A stretch of DNA of 64,000 nt from Clytia hemisphaerica (Eukaryota; Cnidaria; Hydrozoa; Leptothecata; Clytiidae), in NCBI GenBank assembly GCA_902728285.1, contig CACVBU010001358.1, forward strand, positions 2,589,978-2,653,977. Direction: 5' to 3'. Of this stretch, positions 22,398-35,079 are shown piece after piece. The position numbers and the translations under genes were made by a program. The notes below the pieces were generated by a model that worked only from the letters and a program-made list of their open reading frames with translations, did not search any database and had not been told where the DNA came from. Within the stretch, counting starts at the first letter, position 1. Every line of letters begins with the position of its first letter.

Positions 22398-22519
22398 GCT
22401 CGGATACAGAGGGAGGCTATAACCAATGGAGGAGAGTGCACTTTATTATCGTATTACCTTATATGAAAACTAATTACTCTCCATGAATAAGAGAGCCTAC
22501 CTCCTGTATCCGACCCTGC
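22398..22519. mobile_element. Small palindromic MITE with poly-C flanks
   Basis: Inverted ends GGCTCGGATACAGAGGGAGG and CCTCCTGTATCCGACCC enclose about 80 bp. Both sides abut C/G homopolymer runs, which is how this element also appears to have been copied. Confidence 0.55.
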
Positions 22520-24372
22520 CCCCCCCCCCCCCGAGTAAGCGTACAAACTTTCATGAGCATTTTTTTTCGCAAATTTTGACCCCTTTCGCGAAAGTAAATG
22601 TCTTATAAATTTCTTAACAGGAGAATTCTTCGCGACAATTCTTAACAGGACAATATGCTCGTAAAAAATTCTTAAAATTTTTGAATGAAAACCTATTAAA
22701 AAACTTCGAAATCGTAACAAATGTCAAATTTTCATCATATTTAAGCATTTAACCGTCAAAGAACAGCCGTTTTCATCGGATTCAAGGAATATGTGTCACT
22801 TTTTAGTAGATTATTTTTTTTGAAAATTCACATTTTTATTTAAGGATTCACGAAAGTTTATATCCTCGTGAAAACTAATTTTTCCCCAAACTCGCGAGAG
22901 AAAAAATGTTGTAAATTTGGCGATTTTTTACCTCGCGAAAGTTTGTACACTTAAAGTACCCTAAAGTTGAGGTAGAACGCATAAAACCTCGCAACCTGGA
23001 ACTTTGGACCTGTACCACCAACGTTCTATTTTTCTTTTGCCTATGCCGTCTGTTAAGTCAAGCTTAAGGAAAGAAATTTTCACGGGAACAAAAACTTTCG
23101 TTTTGTAGATTTAGCCCCAAACCGCAAAATCAAGTTTTTGCAATATTTTCTAATGCCAGAACTATAATGGTTAATCTACAGAACGGCTGTTATTTTTTCC
23201 CAATTAGAAATTCGTAAAAATTTAAGATATCTTTTTCAGTCAGCGAAGAAGAATTTGGTACAGGCTAGTGTAGGGTTAGGGTGTTTCTAGCAAATTAAAA
23301 AACCCCTCTGAAGTAGGCATGACTCAGAATCTTAAAAACTGAGACGCTACGATGGGACCCAAAATGTTGCAAACCTTTTAGGGGTGTTTCCGCTCTTGAT
23401 TCGGTTGAAAATGGGAAGTCGTGGTTTGGGGCACCGTGTAATGGGAGTGGTTGGTGCCTTTTGAGTGTCGTTGGGGGACAAGACGTCGAGAAACGAGTTT
23501 TAGTAATCAAAGGGCGCCCTGTACTATGCGCCGCGGCACCAAACGACTTTCGAAGGACGCGCACCGAACCGCCAGGGCTCTGAAATCTCCCGAACCAGGA
23601 CGAAAAAACTTGTTAACATGAACTCTAGCAGGGTGAGACCAATAATTCCGAAAACCAGAAGTTGTTGGTAATTATTTCTTCCTTAGTAAACAAGAGATCG
23701 CGCACAAATTCGGTACATTTCTTTTTTCTTTTTAAAAGCTCCTTCATTATAATTAATAAACAAACCAATTAACTCTTGATTGAAGGTGATATTATAAAAC
23801 CCATGAAAAACGAGAGAGAGTCATAAGTTGAAGTCTACTACTGTATTAATTCTATGACTTGCTATCTCCAAGCAGATCCGAATTACCGTTAATTAAGATT
23901 CTGATTCCCGGTATAGATTACCGTAGTAAGTCGCTCAACAATCAAATGAAAACATTTCCGCCAAAGTGAAAATGAAAATTCCCGAATATTTTGAGATCAT
24001 GAAAAAAGTTCAACAAAATCCTCCCAAATTATGTGGTTTTAACTTATTTCAAATTGGCTGTACCACAGCATCCGAATTTTTGCGATTTGGACCAATTTTC
24101 GACGTTAAATCTGGAATGCTGATATGAAGCGATCAAAATCTGATGTTAAGCACGAATCTTCATTGTATATTTTTTACAACCCTTAGAAATTTATGAAAGA
24201 AAAGGACCGTTGATGAGAACCACTTATCTATCTAGGGTAGTGAAAAAGCACCCATAATCTTGTTTGATGGTAAAACAATACTTTTATCAGTGAGAAAGCA
24301 ATCCATGAAGTGTGTATATCAAGATGACTTCGTTGTATTTCGAACAGTTTGGTAATTTAAGCTCATTGTCTC
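22520..24372. other. Gene-free stretch
   Basis: AT-rich with short CTCGCGAAA/TTCGCGAA motifs (22565-22940). No exon-like segments with matched splice sites seen. A frame at 23295-23564 (minus) has varied composition but no flanking signals. Confidence 0.4.
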
Positions 24373-24898
24373 TGGCTGCGTTTAGACCAGTCTGGCATTT
24401 GTAATTGCTTGCAGTATTCTTTTGAATTCTATTGTTCCGCGCAATTGTTCGGTTTGTCAAATGCCTAATGATGCCAGCGTGTTGGCATTTCGTTGGCATT
24501 TGAAATGCCATTTTGAGCAAAGGAATCTCCTTTTCTGGCATTTCAAATCAAACAAACGAACCAAAACAAAGAGAAAAAATGACATTTTTGATTTTTTAAA
24601 GTATTTGCACGTTTTTTATTCAGTTCTTTCTATAGATTGTAAAATTTGCAAGATTTGCCATAGCCTAGCCCTACGGCAAAAAGTTTCAGTCTTAATGACT
24701 GCAGTGTTTGAGAAATTCCATGCTTTTCATTGTTTGATCTGTCAAAGTTGAACTTGAGGGAATCACCTTTTCAGTAACGACTCTAAAAAGACGATTCCTT
24801 AAATGCCATGACAGAAAATACAATGGAAAAGCTATTAAAATCGAATCCCTCGTGAGTAAATGCCAAATTACAAATGCCAGTTGGTCTAAACGCAGCCA
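24373..24898. mobile_element. 526-bp TIR element (TGGCTGCGTTTAGACCA ends)
   Basis: The left end TGGCTGCGTTTAGACCAG, then CTGGCATTTGTAATT, is mirrored by AATTACAAATGCCAG, then TTGGTCTAAACGCAGCCA, giving a TIR of about 33 bp. The interior is GCATTT-rich and partly palindromic (GCATTTGAAATGCC). No transposase. TSD not clear. Confidence 0.7.
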
Positions 24899-25183
24899 TT
24901 TCAAGTTGCTCCAAACCCTTCCCCAGGAAAACAAAGGCAATGATTACTTTCGCTTGAACGTGTCATACTATCATGATCATTTCAGCAAGAAGTAGTAAAA
25001 TTCTTTTCTATTGAAAAACGTCTTTATTCTATCAACAAAACATTTTTATGATTTGAACACGTTAAGCCCATTAGCTTGAAACTTGCAGTGTGAACACACC
25101 CGAAAAAACAATGATATTTACCAATAAAAATGCTACATTACTGATTTCTTGATTTCCAAATAGTAATCAAATACAAGAGAGAT

Positions 25184-25683
25184 CTACAATCATGGTCGAA
25201 ATCAGTGCCGTAGCAACTGGGGGGGGCAAGGGGGGCTATGGCCCCAATGATTTTTGCAAAAAATGGTTTTTCTTTTTTAATTTGTCATAATTGTCTTTTA
25301 TGTGCATGTTTTGAGTGTATTTTTAAGCAATCTAGAGCTCAAATTTTCAAAATCCCCCCCTTCGGGCCAAAATTGAGAATGAGAATTCCGGTTATTTTAA
25401 CGTTTTTCAAGATTTAAAGTTCTGGCGAGAAAGTCTCTTTAATTTAATCGAATATTTCAATTTGGGAGGGGTTGGCAGACTTCCAGGCTATATTCAGAGC
25501 CTTATTGGACTATTTTTGAACTTTTGGATCCTCAGATCCTAAGGTCCTAAGTCTTAAGTCTAGCGTTAAAGAGAGTTGAAACTCTATCCTTCAAACCTAC
25601 TTTAGAGCACTTACAAATCGATTGTGGTTTCAAAACTTCCCGGTGGATTTCCCTTTTTTCTTAAATTTACGACCATGATTGTA
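25184..25683. mobile_element. Family F TIR element (CTACAATCATGGTCG ends), copy 1
   Basis: The left CTACAATCATGGTCGAAAT is inverse to the right CGACCATGATTGTA. It shares ATCGATTGTGGTTTCAAAACT and TTTGGATCCTCAGATCCTAAGG with the copy at 49270-49615 and, in inverse order, with a broken copy near 30090-30380. Confidence 0.65.
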
Positions 25684-26454
25684 ATCTCTAATCGTTTGAA
25701 AATTGTTCATCTTTATTTCAGATGAGAAATTTGAACTTTATTTCAGATGAGGAATTTGAAATTTGTTCGAAGCGGTCATTTCTAGTGCAGTCATTTATAC
25801 TAGCAGTAGACTAGAGTCTACTTTTGACTGAACTTTGCTTTTTGATAATTTTTTATGACGCTGAGTCCAGTGAAGTAGACTAGGAGCATTTGATGAGGTT
25901 GCCATTTTGAAAAAAAATGTTAAAAATCCAAACAACAATAAAATGACAGATATAATCATAAATGAGAAACAAGCATCAATAACAGATTTGCAATCCCTTA
26001 TTCTCAAACAAAAACATTGCTTTATACTATTTTTACCTTCCAAAATTAACTAAAATCTGGCCGACTGTTTTACAGTCCGCCTAAGCAAAAGCATATTACC
26101 ATATACTACCGGGCCACTTAATCGTGCCATCCAGTCTATAAAAAAAGCTTTAAGTGGACCCCGGGCTATACTAGCAGTAGACTTCAACCAATTTTGATTT
26201 CTAGGGGACTTCCCCTTTTACTCATATTGCACATGCACTAGACTAGTAAACTACGTCGTTGTATTTCGCTGCAGATTAAACTTTACAATAATAGGATCTA
26301 TTTTTCTATATGTTCACTGAAATGTCTTTCCAAACCACTCTCCCGCGGCAATTTCTATTTTTTATAAGAACTCTTTATTATAAGCACTATTCCCGCGTTC
26401 CTGTGTCCAAAGAAAGGCAGACCCTTGCTAGTCTACATATGCACAGGTGATTTT

Positions 26455-26600
26455 TGAGCGCGCGGTCAGTTTTTGAGTGCGCAGGCAATTTTTTGACCTT
26501 TTTCAACGCGTTGGCGACTTTTGACATTTTTGAGAGCGCGGGCAATTTTTTGACCTTTTTCAACGCGCGGGCGATTTTTGACATTTTTACGATGGCCCCT
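26455..26600. repeat. Tandem repeat, about 57-bp unit
   Basis: Phrases CAATTTTTTGACCTTTTTCAACGCG and GACTTTTGACATTTTT repeat twice, with partial units before. The Lys-rich minus-strand frame at 26387-26660 is a translation of this repeat and is not a gene. Confidence 0.65.
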
Positions 26601-26705
26601 AAGGCTCACAAGACACTGCACACTTCCGAGTTTTTTTGTGACGACACTGCGCACTTCCAAAAATATTCTAGAGACGCAAAAGTCCCCCTCGAAAGATAGC
26701 CGTTC

Positions 26706-27231
26706 TGGTCAGCAAAATAGATACTGAGATTAAATGAGTTGATAATAATAGCGAGGAGGCTCGGAAATCCTGAGTTATTTTTCTTGAGTTAAAATAACCG
26801 AGTTACGAAAAAACCGAGTTATGACGTCATTTTTTGAAAATTTTGACGTCATTTTGTACCTTCTATATGACGTCATTCTCAATTTTGTAGCTCGTTTTTT
26901 TTCCGTGACTTTAAAATCTCGAGTTATCTCTGATGGTATCTTTAACTCATTTAAATTTTGGAATCATTTCTCGTTTTTTTAACCCGGTTTCGTTTCTTTT
27001 AAATTTTCGAGTTATTTTCCTTCCTGTAGATTCTCGGATTCTCGAGTTATTTTGGCGTTCACAGCAGAAGACTCAAAACACACTCACACACTTTCTAGCT
27101 TTCATGCACTAGATAGGGTGGTCTATTGGCGGAAAATGCTAGCGGCGTGGAGGCAAAAAAACAAAGTTGATATTTGTTCACTTTTTGCTTCCCCGAATTT
27201 TGCCACTGGGGGGGGGGGGATTTTGCTGACC
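26706..27231. mobile_element. TIR element (CTGGTCAGCAAAAT ends) with GAGTTATTT repeats
   Basis: Left CTGGTCAGCAAAAT and right ATTTTGCTGACCAG are exact inverses about 525 bp apart. The interior is rich in CGAGTTA and TGACGTCAT motifs. Confidence 0.55.
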
Positions 27232-27420
27232 AGCACTTAACTCAGAAATTTTAACCTGTAACTCTTGATATGAACAACTCGGAAATGTTAACTCATTTTG
27301 CGTAACTCGACATTCATTTTAAAGACCGAAAAAAAATTCATCACGTGGGCCGCTTGGAAATTTCCCGCCCTGATAGAGGAATGAGAAAATGAGTGGAAAC
27401 AAATAATTGTCTAACTATTG

Positions 27421-28030
27421 AGTTAGATCGCCGCTAAAATTCGACCCTTCAAGTCCTCCCGTCGTACTAGAAGTCGTCCCGTCGCACTAGAAGTCCGCAG
27501 GTCGCATTAGAAGTCCGCAGGTCGCATTAGAAGTTCGCAAGGCGGAATCTTTTGAAAGTCGAAACATTCCAAATTTTAAGTCGAGTCGTTGCCTTAGAAG
27601 TTGACTCGTCGCAAATATATTTCGGCAGTCGACTCATCCCAAAGAGTTAGACTATTCCGAAAAAAAACTTTATTGTTTCGTATATCAAAAATCAAAATAT
27701 TGTGGAGATAATGTTATGTTCGTGTGGTGTGCAATGTGAATTTATATTTATATTTTTATCTCCATAATATACCTGATGGATGACATGAACACTTATGAAA
27801 ATAGTTAAACGTACATGATTGGAACATTTACCAAGTTCCGACGAGTTAACTTCTGATAGGAACCACTAGAAACTTGATATGGTTCGACTTAAAAGAATTA
27901 CGACCTGCGAACTTCTAGTGCGACGGGACGACTTGAAACTTGGGATGATTCGACTACCAAAAATTGCGACGGGACGACTTATAGTACGACGGGACGACTT
28001 GAAGGCTCGAATTTTGGCGGCGATCTAACT
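27421..28030. mobile_element. 610-bp foldback element with stacked short repeats
   Basis: The ends AGTTAGATCGCCGC and GGCGGCGATCTAACT are inverse, followed inward by runs of GTCGTCCCGTCGCACTAGAA on the left and their inverse (TTCTAGTGCGACGGGACGAC) on the right. A central approximately 200-bp AT-rich loop is unlike the arms. Directly abuts GTTCGACA array 2. Confidence 0.7.
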
Positions 28031-28039
28031 TCATATCTA

Positions 28040-28370
28040 ACAACTGTATCGTCTAAGTCTAACAACTGACATGTCGAACAAGTGGGCGTCAAGTTGTTCG
28101 ACAATGTCGACCAAGTGAGCTGTCGAACTACTATATTGTCGAACAACTGGGATGTCGAACAACTTGACGCTTACTTGTTCGACATCCCAGTTGTTCGACT
28201 TTTATGCCGCTATATTGTCGAACAACTGAGATGTCCAACAAGTAAGCCTCGACTAACTGGGAAGTCTAACAACAGATCTTCCCAGTTAGTCGACAATACA
28301 GTTGTTCGACAATTTTGCTAAAATGTCGAACAACTGAGCTGTCGCACAAGTGTACTGTCGAACAAGTGAC
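28040..28370. repeat. GTTCGACA foldback array 2
   Basis: Motifs TGTCGAACAACTG, TGTCGAACAAGTG and their inverses alternate, including a local palindrome around 28150-28200. Sister of 19769-20115. Confidence 0.7.
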
Positions 28371-28571
28371 CTAGGACCCTACCATCACCTATTTCAAATC
28401 TTTGCAACACCCTTTTAATACGCTGCAGGAAACTAACCACACCTGTAACATTTACTTTGTCTTTATTTTAATACAATTAACCATTCTTTCTGGTTCTTTT
28501 GATACTAACCATGATTTTGTTTCTAAAATTTTGGGATAGAAAAGCTTTCGCTGGCTCCTTAAACCTACTTA

Positions 28572-28961
28572 CCGTATAACTTCGAATAAACGCCCGAGGC
28601 GTTTATTTAATATTTAATTTTTTTCGATTTTAAGATTTTAGTCTACTGTAAAGTCTAATATTTAGAGCAACTATGCCCTTTGTTTTAGTTCTTTACCAGG
28701 ATTTTAGTGCAAAACTTCTTTGGTTCAACAATTAAAATTGCATCGAAAAGTGCTCTGGTTAAAAGAAATGACTAAAATCTGTATTAAAGTCACAAGTTCC
28801 ACTAGAGAGGGCGTTCATTCGAAGGGGGCGTTTATTTGAGAGGGCGTTTATTAAATAATTTTTCTTTTAGGAGGGGCGTTTATTAAATAATTTTTCTTTT
28901 AGGAGGGGCGTTTATTTGAGGGGGCGTTTATTTGAGGGGGCGTTTATTCGAAGTAATACGG
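28572..28961. mobile_element. 390-bp TIR element with TA target site
   Basis: TA|CCGTATAACTTCGAATAAACG at the left and CGTTTATTCGAAGTAATACGG|TA at the right. The phrase GGGGCGTTTATTTGA is repeated several times inside, and GGCGTTTATT also occurs just within the left end. Tc1/mariner-like by its TA duplication. Confidence 0.65.
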
Positions 28962-29288
28962 TAAACCTATTGAAAATCATTTCTTGAGTTAATAACTATT
29001 TTACGTTTTGAATTAAGTAAGTCCTTCAATAATATTAAACGTCACGGCGAAATCAGCACTGATTTATGTAAACATTCGCAATTCGAATATTTCAAAAATT
29101 CGAAACTGAAATTTCTAAACATAACAAAAAGAAAAAAAGAGAAAAATAAACAAAGAAAGAAAGAAGAAAGAACGATTTTAGTTATGGTACATGCAGTACA
29201 GTGCAGTACGATAATACAACTGGCAGTTTTTCGATTTGGTTTGATCAAATCTAGCTGAATATACTACATTGTACTATCCTTTAAAATT

Positions 29289-29455
29289 AAAGTTTACTTT
29301 GGTACCACCCAATTTAGTACATGGTAGTAATTTTTTCTGGGATTTTTTTTAGGAGACCACCCTTTTTACTACCATGTACTAAATGAAAATAACTTCGAAA
29401 AACCACCACCCCACTGGCCATGGGTCACTACACTGAACATGTACCCCCCCCCATG
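29289..29455. repeat. Inverse copy of the 19440-19760 repeat
   Basis: Shares TACTACCATGTACTAAAT, TTTTTTCTGGGATTTTTTTT and ACACTGAACATGTACC, with the poly-C tract on the opposite side. Confidence 0.5.
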
Positions 29456-30991
29456 CTCAGTAAACAGAAGTAGATCTTAGTACTTTTTTTACAAAAATGA
29501 CTACAAATTTAAACCTATCCAATTGACTATCCCAAAAGTTATGGTCTAAATGCTAAAACATAACTTTTCAAAGAACCCGAAAAAGGCGAAAAACAAGGGT
29601 AAATTTATTGTAAGAGTGGAGGACAAAATTACCGATTACATTGATTTTGAGGGGGGTTCCATCAAATTTTGAAAGGGGGTAGCACCTAGAGTAGCGGGTT
29701 GTTTTAGACTAGGGGGTAGTGACCCCCTCCCAACTATGCTTTCATTTGATCAAGGGAAAGGGATTATAAATAATTTTGGGGTTACTTCCAGATCTGTTCT
29801 TTCATGTAACCAATAAAAATAATTCATACTGTTATATTAAGTGATCTTGGAGGTTGCACAACATCTCCTAGATTGTTGACCACTATTGGAAACTAGCCAC
29901 TAAGAGAACAAAGAAACTTTTATCTTTAATAAATTAATGAAAGAAATGCTTACTTTTTGATGATTTAATACCCTGGTTTTTCACCTTTTTATAACTTTTT
30001 TGAAAAGTAATGTTTTAGGATTTCGACAATAACATTTGAACAATCAGTGACAAAATACTTTGCACAAAAGGGAAATTTACCGGGGTGTTTTGAAACCACA
30101 ATCGATTTGTAAGTGCTCTAAAGTAGGTTCGAAGAGTAGAGTTTTAACTCTTGAGTTTTAACATGAGACTTAAGACTTACAACCTTAGGATCTGAGAATC
30201 CAAAAGTTCAAAAATGGTCCAGTAGGCCTTGAAATATAGCCTAGAAACCAATAGCAATAAATCCCTCCCAGATTGAAACAATCGATGAAATCAAGTTGAA
30301 GGCCTGAAATTGACATTCTTGCTCGAACTTCAATTTTCAAAAAAATTTAAATTAGCCAAAAGTGCCAATATATTATGGCACTGATTGTAGTTGACCAAAT
30401 TTGACAAAATAACCCCTCATAATTTAAGTTCATCCTTCTTTTTTTAAAGCAAAAGGATTAATTCTTTAACAGTTGATAGATCTTAAGAAAATTCACTTCA
30501 GAGAGTCTTTTTTTTAGAGAGGATTTTTTTCTGGGACACCAGGTAAGAGAAAATTATACATTAAACATTTTAAAACAATTTAAATTAAAAACATAAGCAC
30601 AGAAAACCCTTTTACTAAATACTGGTGCCATCTATTTTTCATTAAATTTAGGATTAGCCTTTTGGGTAAAATTCATGAAAATCCACTCGGAAGAACTAGT
30701 CCTAACCGAGTTTGAAAAGCTAAACCCTCTCAAAATAAGTAAACTGTAGATCACTGAACAGAAAATCAGCTTGTACCAAATTAAATCATCTCATCACCAG
30801 ATACAACAACAAAATCATTGTGCGTACAAGAGGATTGTTAAAGTTCACAAAGCATCAAATCCTGAAATAGTGGCTCGCAATCTTGGCAACTGTACTCTAT
30901 TTACTTCAACTGCCTCCAGAAACACTCAGGGTGCCTCCATTCACAGTGTTGGAATGGCTGTACATTCTTCATCAATTTTGTCATTGACATA

Positions 30992-31346
30992 GCTGTCAAC
31001 TTTGCCTTGCAAAAATGCGGGAGAGCTCCAAGTCGGAAAAATTTTCTCGATAATCAAATTTTTCCGAATCGGAAAATCAGGAAATCCAGGGAATTTTCCT
31101 GCGAAATCCGATTTTATCAGAATTTTTTTTCCGGAAATGGGGGAAATCGGGAAATTTTACTTCCCAATTTTCCAAATTCAGAAAATTTTGCCATTCTGCT
31201 CTTTCAAATTCTGAATTTTTTTCAAGAAATCGGAAACTTTTTGGAAATGCGGGAGAAAATCCTGAAAATGCGGGAGATTTGGCTGAATTTTTTTCCCTTG
31301 GGAGAAAACGTTGGCATGCCCAATGCAATGCGGGAGAGTTGACAGC
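30992..31346. mobile_element. 355-bp TIR element with TA target site
   Basis: TA|GCTGTCAACTTTGCC on the left, GCGGGAGAGTTGACAGC|TA on the right. The interior repeats ATGCGGGAGA and TCGGAAA; three overlapping frames of 70-111 codons on both strands reflect that composition and are not called. Confidence 0.65.
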
Positions 31347-32575
31347 TATGCATTGATCTCTGTAGACTATGTAAAATTGATAATAATAGCATTCATTTTA
31401 TGATTGCTATTTTCAAAGGAAATCTGAGAAAATGCGCTCCCTCCAGGCCATTTTCTCCTGAAATCACTCAAATTTAGGTAAAAACAGCCTTTTTAATGGA
31501 AAAACACTAGAAAAAGTGTCCTTTCGGACCACACCGGACGCTGCCTTGCCTTTCTCAAATAGTGTCTGCTCTCATTGCATGCTACTTATTCTTAGCGACT
31601 TACAATGCAAGACTCCAAATTTTTATCCTTTGATAGCAAAAAGAGAGTATGAGGATGTGCCGCTCGCTGTTCCTGGGAAGGGTTGAAATAATACCAAATA
31701 AAAAAAATCAGTCCCTAGGGTAACTTTTTTAGAAACTTTGGGGAAAAAAGTGGATTCTTTTGAGAAAATTTAGGTATTTTAATCCTATTCAGGTTCACTT
31801 TTTTCGCTAATTTTGACAAAACTTTTTAGTCCGAAGTAGGGTCAATTAGGTTATTAGATACCCAAGAGTATATGTTTTTTACCATCTATTTAATATTCTT
31901 AACTATTTTATAAGCACTTTTACATCAATTATTTATACTTAAAATATATTTTAATAATTAGTAAATTATAAACCTTTAGAATCTTTTATTTTTTTCATTT
32001 TCTAACGCTTTTTTACATAGAACTTCTGAGATTAGGCAGTTATCATATCTTATGCAAATACAAACTAGAACTAGAACTATGATCTGGTGATTGCATGGAC
32101 ATCGATCCCTTTTGCGCCCGTGTTCATGCAAACTCAGCTAGCTGAGAAGACCGCGTGCATCGTCCGGGCGTTAACTCCCAACCACACTTTCACTGATCCG
32201 GCGGTGCGGTTCACTTTTTTGGCTGTGTAGTTTGTTTGTCTGGGGATAAAAAATTGTTTTTTCCCCTGAACATTTACCTTGTTGTATTGTTCCGGACATT
32301 GGCAGGGTATAGTATTAATTTTATATATTAATACAAAATACCTGCCACGATATTATTAAATTCTAGATGTTGGAATTAGGTTTCCAGTTGACAACTGAGA
32401 TTGATGAGATTGAGTTACTTTCCATCATATAGGACTCTTGCCAGTTTGCAGAGTGTGGCACGTTTGCTCGAGATCTCGAGTGCACAACTCGGAAAAAGTC
32501 AAGTGCAGGTGCAAGTTCAAACGATTTTTAACCTCAAGTGCAGAGTTCAGCTATTTTTTCCTCAAGTGCAGCTAA
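31347..32575. other. Gene-free stretch
   Basis: No exon-like segments or clear repeats recognised, except a CAAGTGCAG-rich patch at 32495-32575. Confidence 0.4.
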
Positions 32576-32761
32576 TGGGCCATTCCAGAAATTTTTTGCG
32601 TCGGAAATTCCACTCATTTTTGTCTTTTTTAATTCAATTGCCTTGGAAATTCATACATTTTTTCTCTTGCCTTGGAAATTTTGAATTTTGGTGAAAACTT
32701 TTGCCCTTGGAAATCCTGTGTGGTCGGCCCCACTGTTACAGACAAATTCTGGAATGGCCCA
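32576..32761. mobile_element. Family D element, copy 3
   Basis: TGGGCCATTCCAGAAATTTT at the left and AAATTCTGGAATGGCCCA at the right are inverse over about 18 bp. The interior repeats CCTTGGAAATT. Confidence 0.7.
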
Positions 32762-33427
32762 ATTTTAGCAATTTTTTGCCTTTTTGGGATAATTTTCGAG
32801 GTATAGATGCACCTTGCCCAGACCAAAATTTATCAGGTGCGTTATTCTTCCAGTGGGGAACATGGTATTTCCGAGTGCAGCCTTTCCACCCTGGTCCCTG
32901 CACGCAAACTTGGACTCTTGTTGGATGAGCTAGCTGGGGGGGGGAGTCTCTAAAAAAGGTTTATTGTAAGTTGCCTTCCCTCCCTGAAGAAAACAATCTT
33001 TCACTTCAAACAAGTCTTCCATTTAAGCGGTTGAATGCGTTGGAATAGAGAAAAGAGACAAACTTGTAAAAAGCAAAACAAAAAATGGGTACTATCGATC
33101 CAGACTGGCAGCAAAAGCTGCAGAAACAAGACACCCAAGGTAAAGTCTGAATTTCCAATTTCACGTAATATACCTTAACAAAACTCAAAACATCTGAAAC
33201 AAACCTTTACTGCTTGAAACTTTAAGAAATTTGATGTTTCAAGTAATATGGTTGGAGAAAAAATTTGACATCCAACCATCCAACCCAACCATTTTTAGCA
33301 TGCTTCGTTCACGTGAAGTGCGCATGTTCAATTCGTGTTGGAGAAATAAAAACGCCCACAAGCAAAAAGCACGGCGCATGCGTCGAAAGCCACCCAATCT
33401 TGGGGCGGTAGCACAGATATCTGTTTT

Positions 33428-33702
33428 AAAGCCCCGAAGGGCTAGATTTGCGGCTTTTATCAAAAAGTGAAGCTCATCTTTGGAAGGATTTCCTACCAGA
33501 GTCACGTGACTAAAATATGCAATTTCACCGGTTTGAGAGATGTGAAATAGCGTTTGCCGCCTACGTTTTTTGATCTCGCGCTCCGAAAACAATTAAAATG
33601 CTAGATCCTATCCATCGGCACGAAATTTAAAAAGTCAAATTTTTGCTTCACTTTTTTTTGCTGGAGAAAGCTTAAAGTTGCAAATCTAGCCCTTCGGGCT
33701 TA
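33428..33702. mobile_element. Family G MITE (AAGCCCGAAGGGCTAGAT ends), copy 1
   Basis: AAAGCCCCGAAGGGCTAGAT at the left, ATCTAGCCCTTCGGGCTTA at the right. The interior shares AAGTGAAG, GTCACGTGAC and GAGAAAGCTTAAAG with copies at 36844-37069 and 61495-61711. Both flanks carry AGATATCTGT next to GGCGGTAGC, one in each order. Confidence 0.7.
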
Positions 33703-34668
33703 GATATCTGTGGGCGGTAGCGGTTGTGAACCATTTACTAAAAAATGGAAAAAAACTAAGAACGACAATATTCATTAATAATTTCACCTTGACCTTACTT
33801 TACTTTGCTTTTGGTCAAAATGGATGAAGTCTTGAACTCAGCGGTGAGCTCAGGAAGGTGACAAAGTGAATTCTACAGTATTGTATTAAAAGGTTATATT
33901 TAACGTTAATGATTAAAGTGACTATTCTATCTGACTATGTTTAGAGGGGAGAAAGCGTAAGGTAGAAATACTAGAAAAGTAAGAAATACTAGCTTCAGGC
34001 AGAGCCCGAAGGCTAAAGTCTTTACTGTTTGACTCAACCAAATAGAGCGTACAATTACGAATCAGATCCACAGTATCTATAAATTGTATATCGTATATTC
34101 CAAAGTCATTACCTCGACCTTTTATAGGGAATGCGCGGGCCATGATATTAGGTGTCCTGTCTAAATTAGTTATATAATTTATAAATATGCTCGTGAATGC
34201 TCATTTGATGGACCTGCTAATGCCGTTTGTTAGAGCCATTAGCGGGTTACAATTGGGTGATTACAGATCTAAATGGTCATTTTCCCAAATCTCTGATTTC
34301 ACGTTGTCTGAGATGACCTAGGATTATGTCCTCATGACAATACTCACGGTAATTAACTACTTTGTCGGTTTTATAGAATGACAAATTACGAACGCGTGTT
34401 ATGAAAGCAGGACTCTGTCATATCTCCGAGACCATCGATGCCGGGATCCCCCTTTTCCTAAGTCTGTACACAGACCCGATATCTACATTCATTGTCGTAG
34501 ATTAATTACTCTTATTAGTCCTCGCTATTTATAAAAATTAAAAAACCGAATTTCGTGCGATCAAAAAACCCCCTTGGGGAAATGTAAAATTAAAGTGACA
34601 AGGCTGGTGTGCGCGGGGTAGCGGGATCGGCTATAAAAAAAGGTGATACTGACCGGACAATTGCCTAC

Positions 34669-34869
34669 CAATATTTGCTCTTCATCTTCGATTCTTTTTA
34701 CAGTGATTAGATTGACACATGCGCAATAAAACTTATATCCTTGGTCGTCAGAGGTTGATATGTTCTTTGAAAACTCAATCAGTTTTTGGCCGATATCTTG
34801 AGATTGGCTTGATGTAAATTTTTGAACCAGCACTTTTCGAAATCTTCTCGATGATACGATTCTTTTGAG
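34669..34869 (-). CDS. Candidate internal exon of an unidentified gene
   Basis: A 201-nt phase-0 segment (67 codons, no stop) bounded by an acceptor ATATATAG and a donor TTG|GTAGGC on the minus strand. It encodes a mixed-charge sequence with DIGQKLIEFSKNISTSDDQG and CVNLITVKRIEDEEQIL, whose composition is protein-like rather than repeat-like. I do not recognise the family and found no convincing partner exon. The block covering NLITVKRIEDEEQIL is duplicated in inverse orientation at about 35070-36095, where a transposon splits it. Confidence 0.35.
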
Positions 34870-35079
34870 CTATATATGAAAGTTAATGAATAATGGGAAG
34901 CGGTGTGCGTCACGCAAAATATATTTGGGACATGCCTTGTTTTACCCGAGTGACACGAGTTTCATCATCTTCGTCATCATCGTGTATGCACGTTGCGGAC
35001 ATTTGGACCCTTTCCCTTAGAGAGACTGGATTTTGGTGACTGAATTGTTCCTAAAAATCAAAATTTAAATCTAATCACT

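Noticed and set aside
23270-23285. Interstitial telomere repeat (TAGGGTTAGGG)
   Set aside because: Only about two units, within chance expectation.
26387-26660. Lys-rich repetitive protein
   Set aside because: Direct translation of a 57-bp tandem repeat, open in other frames too.
31002-31342. 70-111-codon frames on both strands
   Set aside because: Internal to a TIR element with GGAAAT/GCGGGAGA repeats.
33922-34143. 73-codon minus-strand frame as a partner exon of 34869-34669
   Set aside because: No acceptor or donor in a compatible phase, and part of it resembles the GCCCGAAGG repeat.
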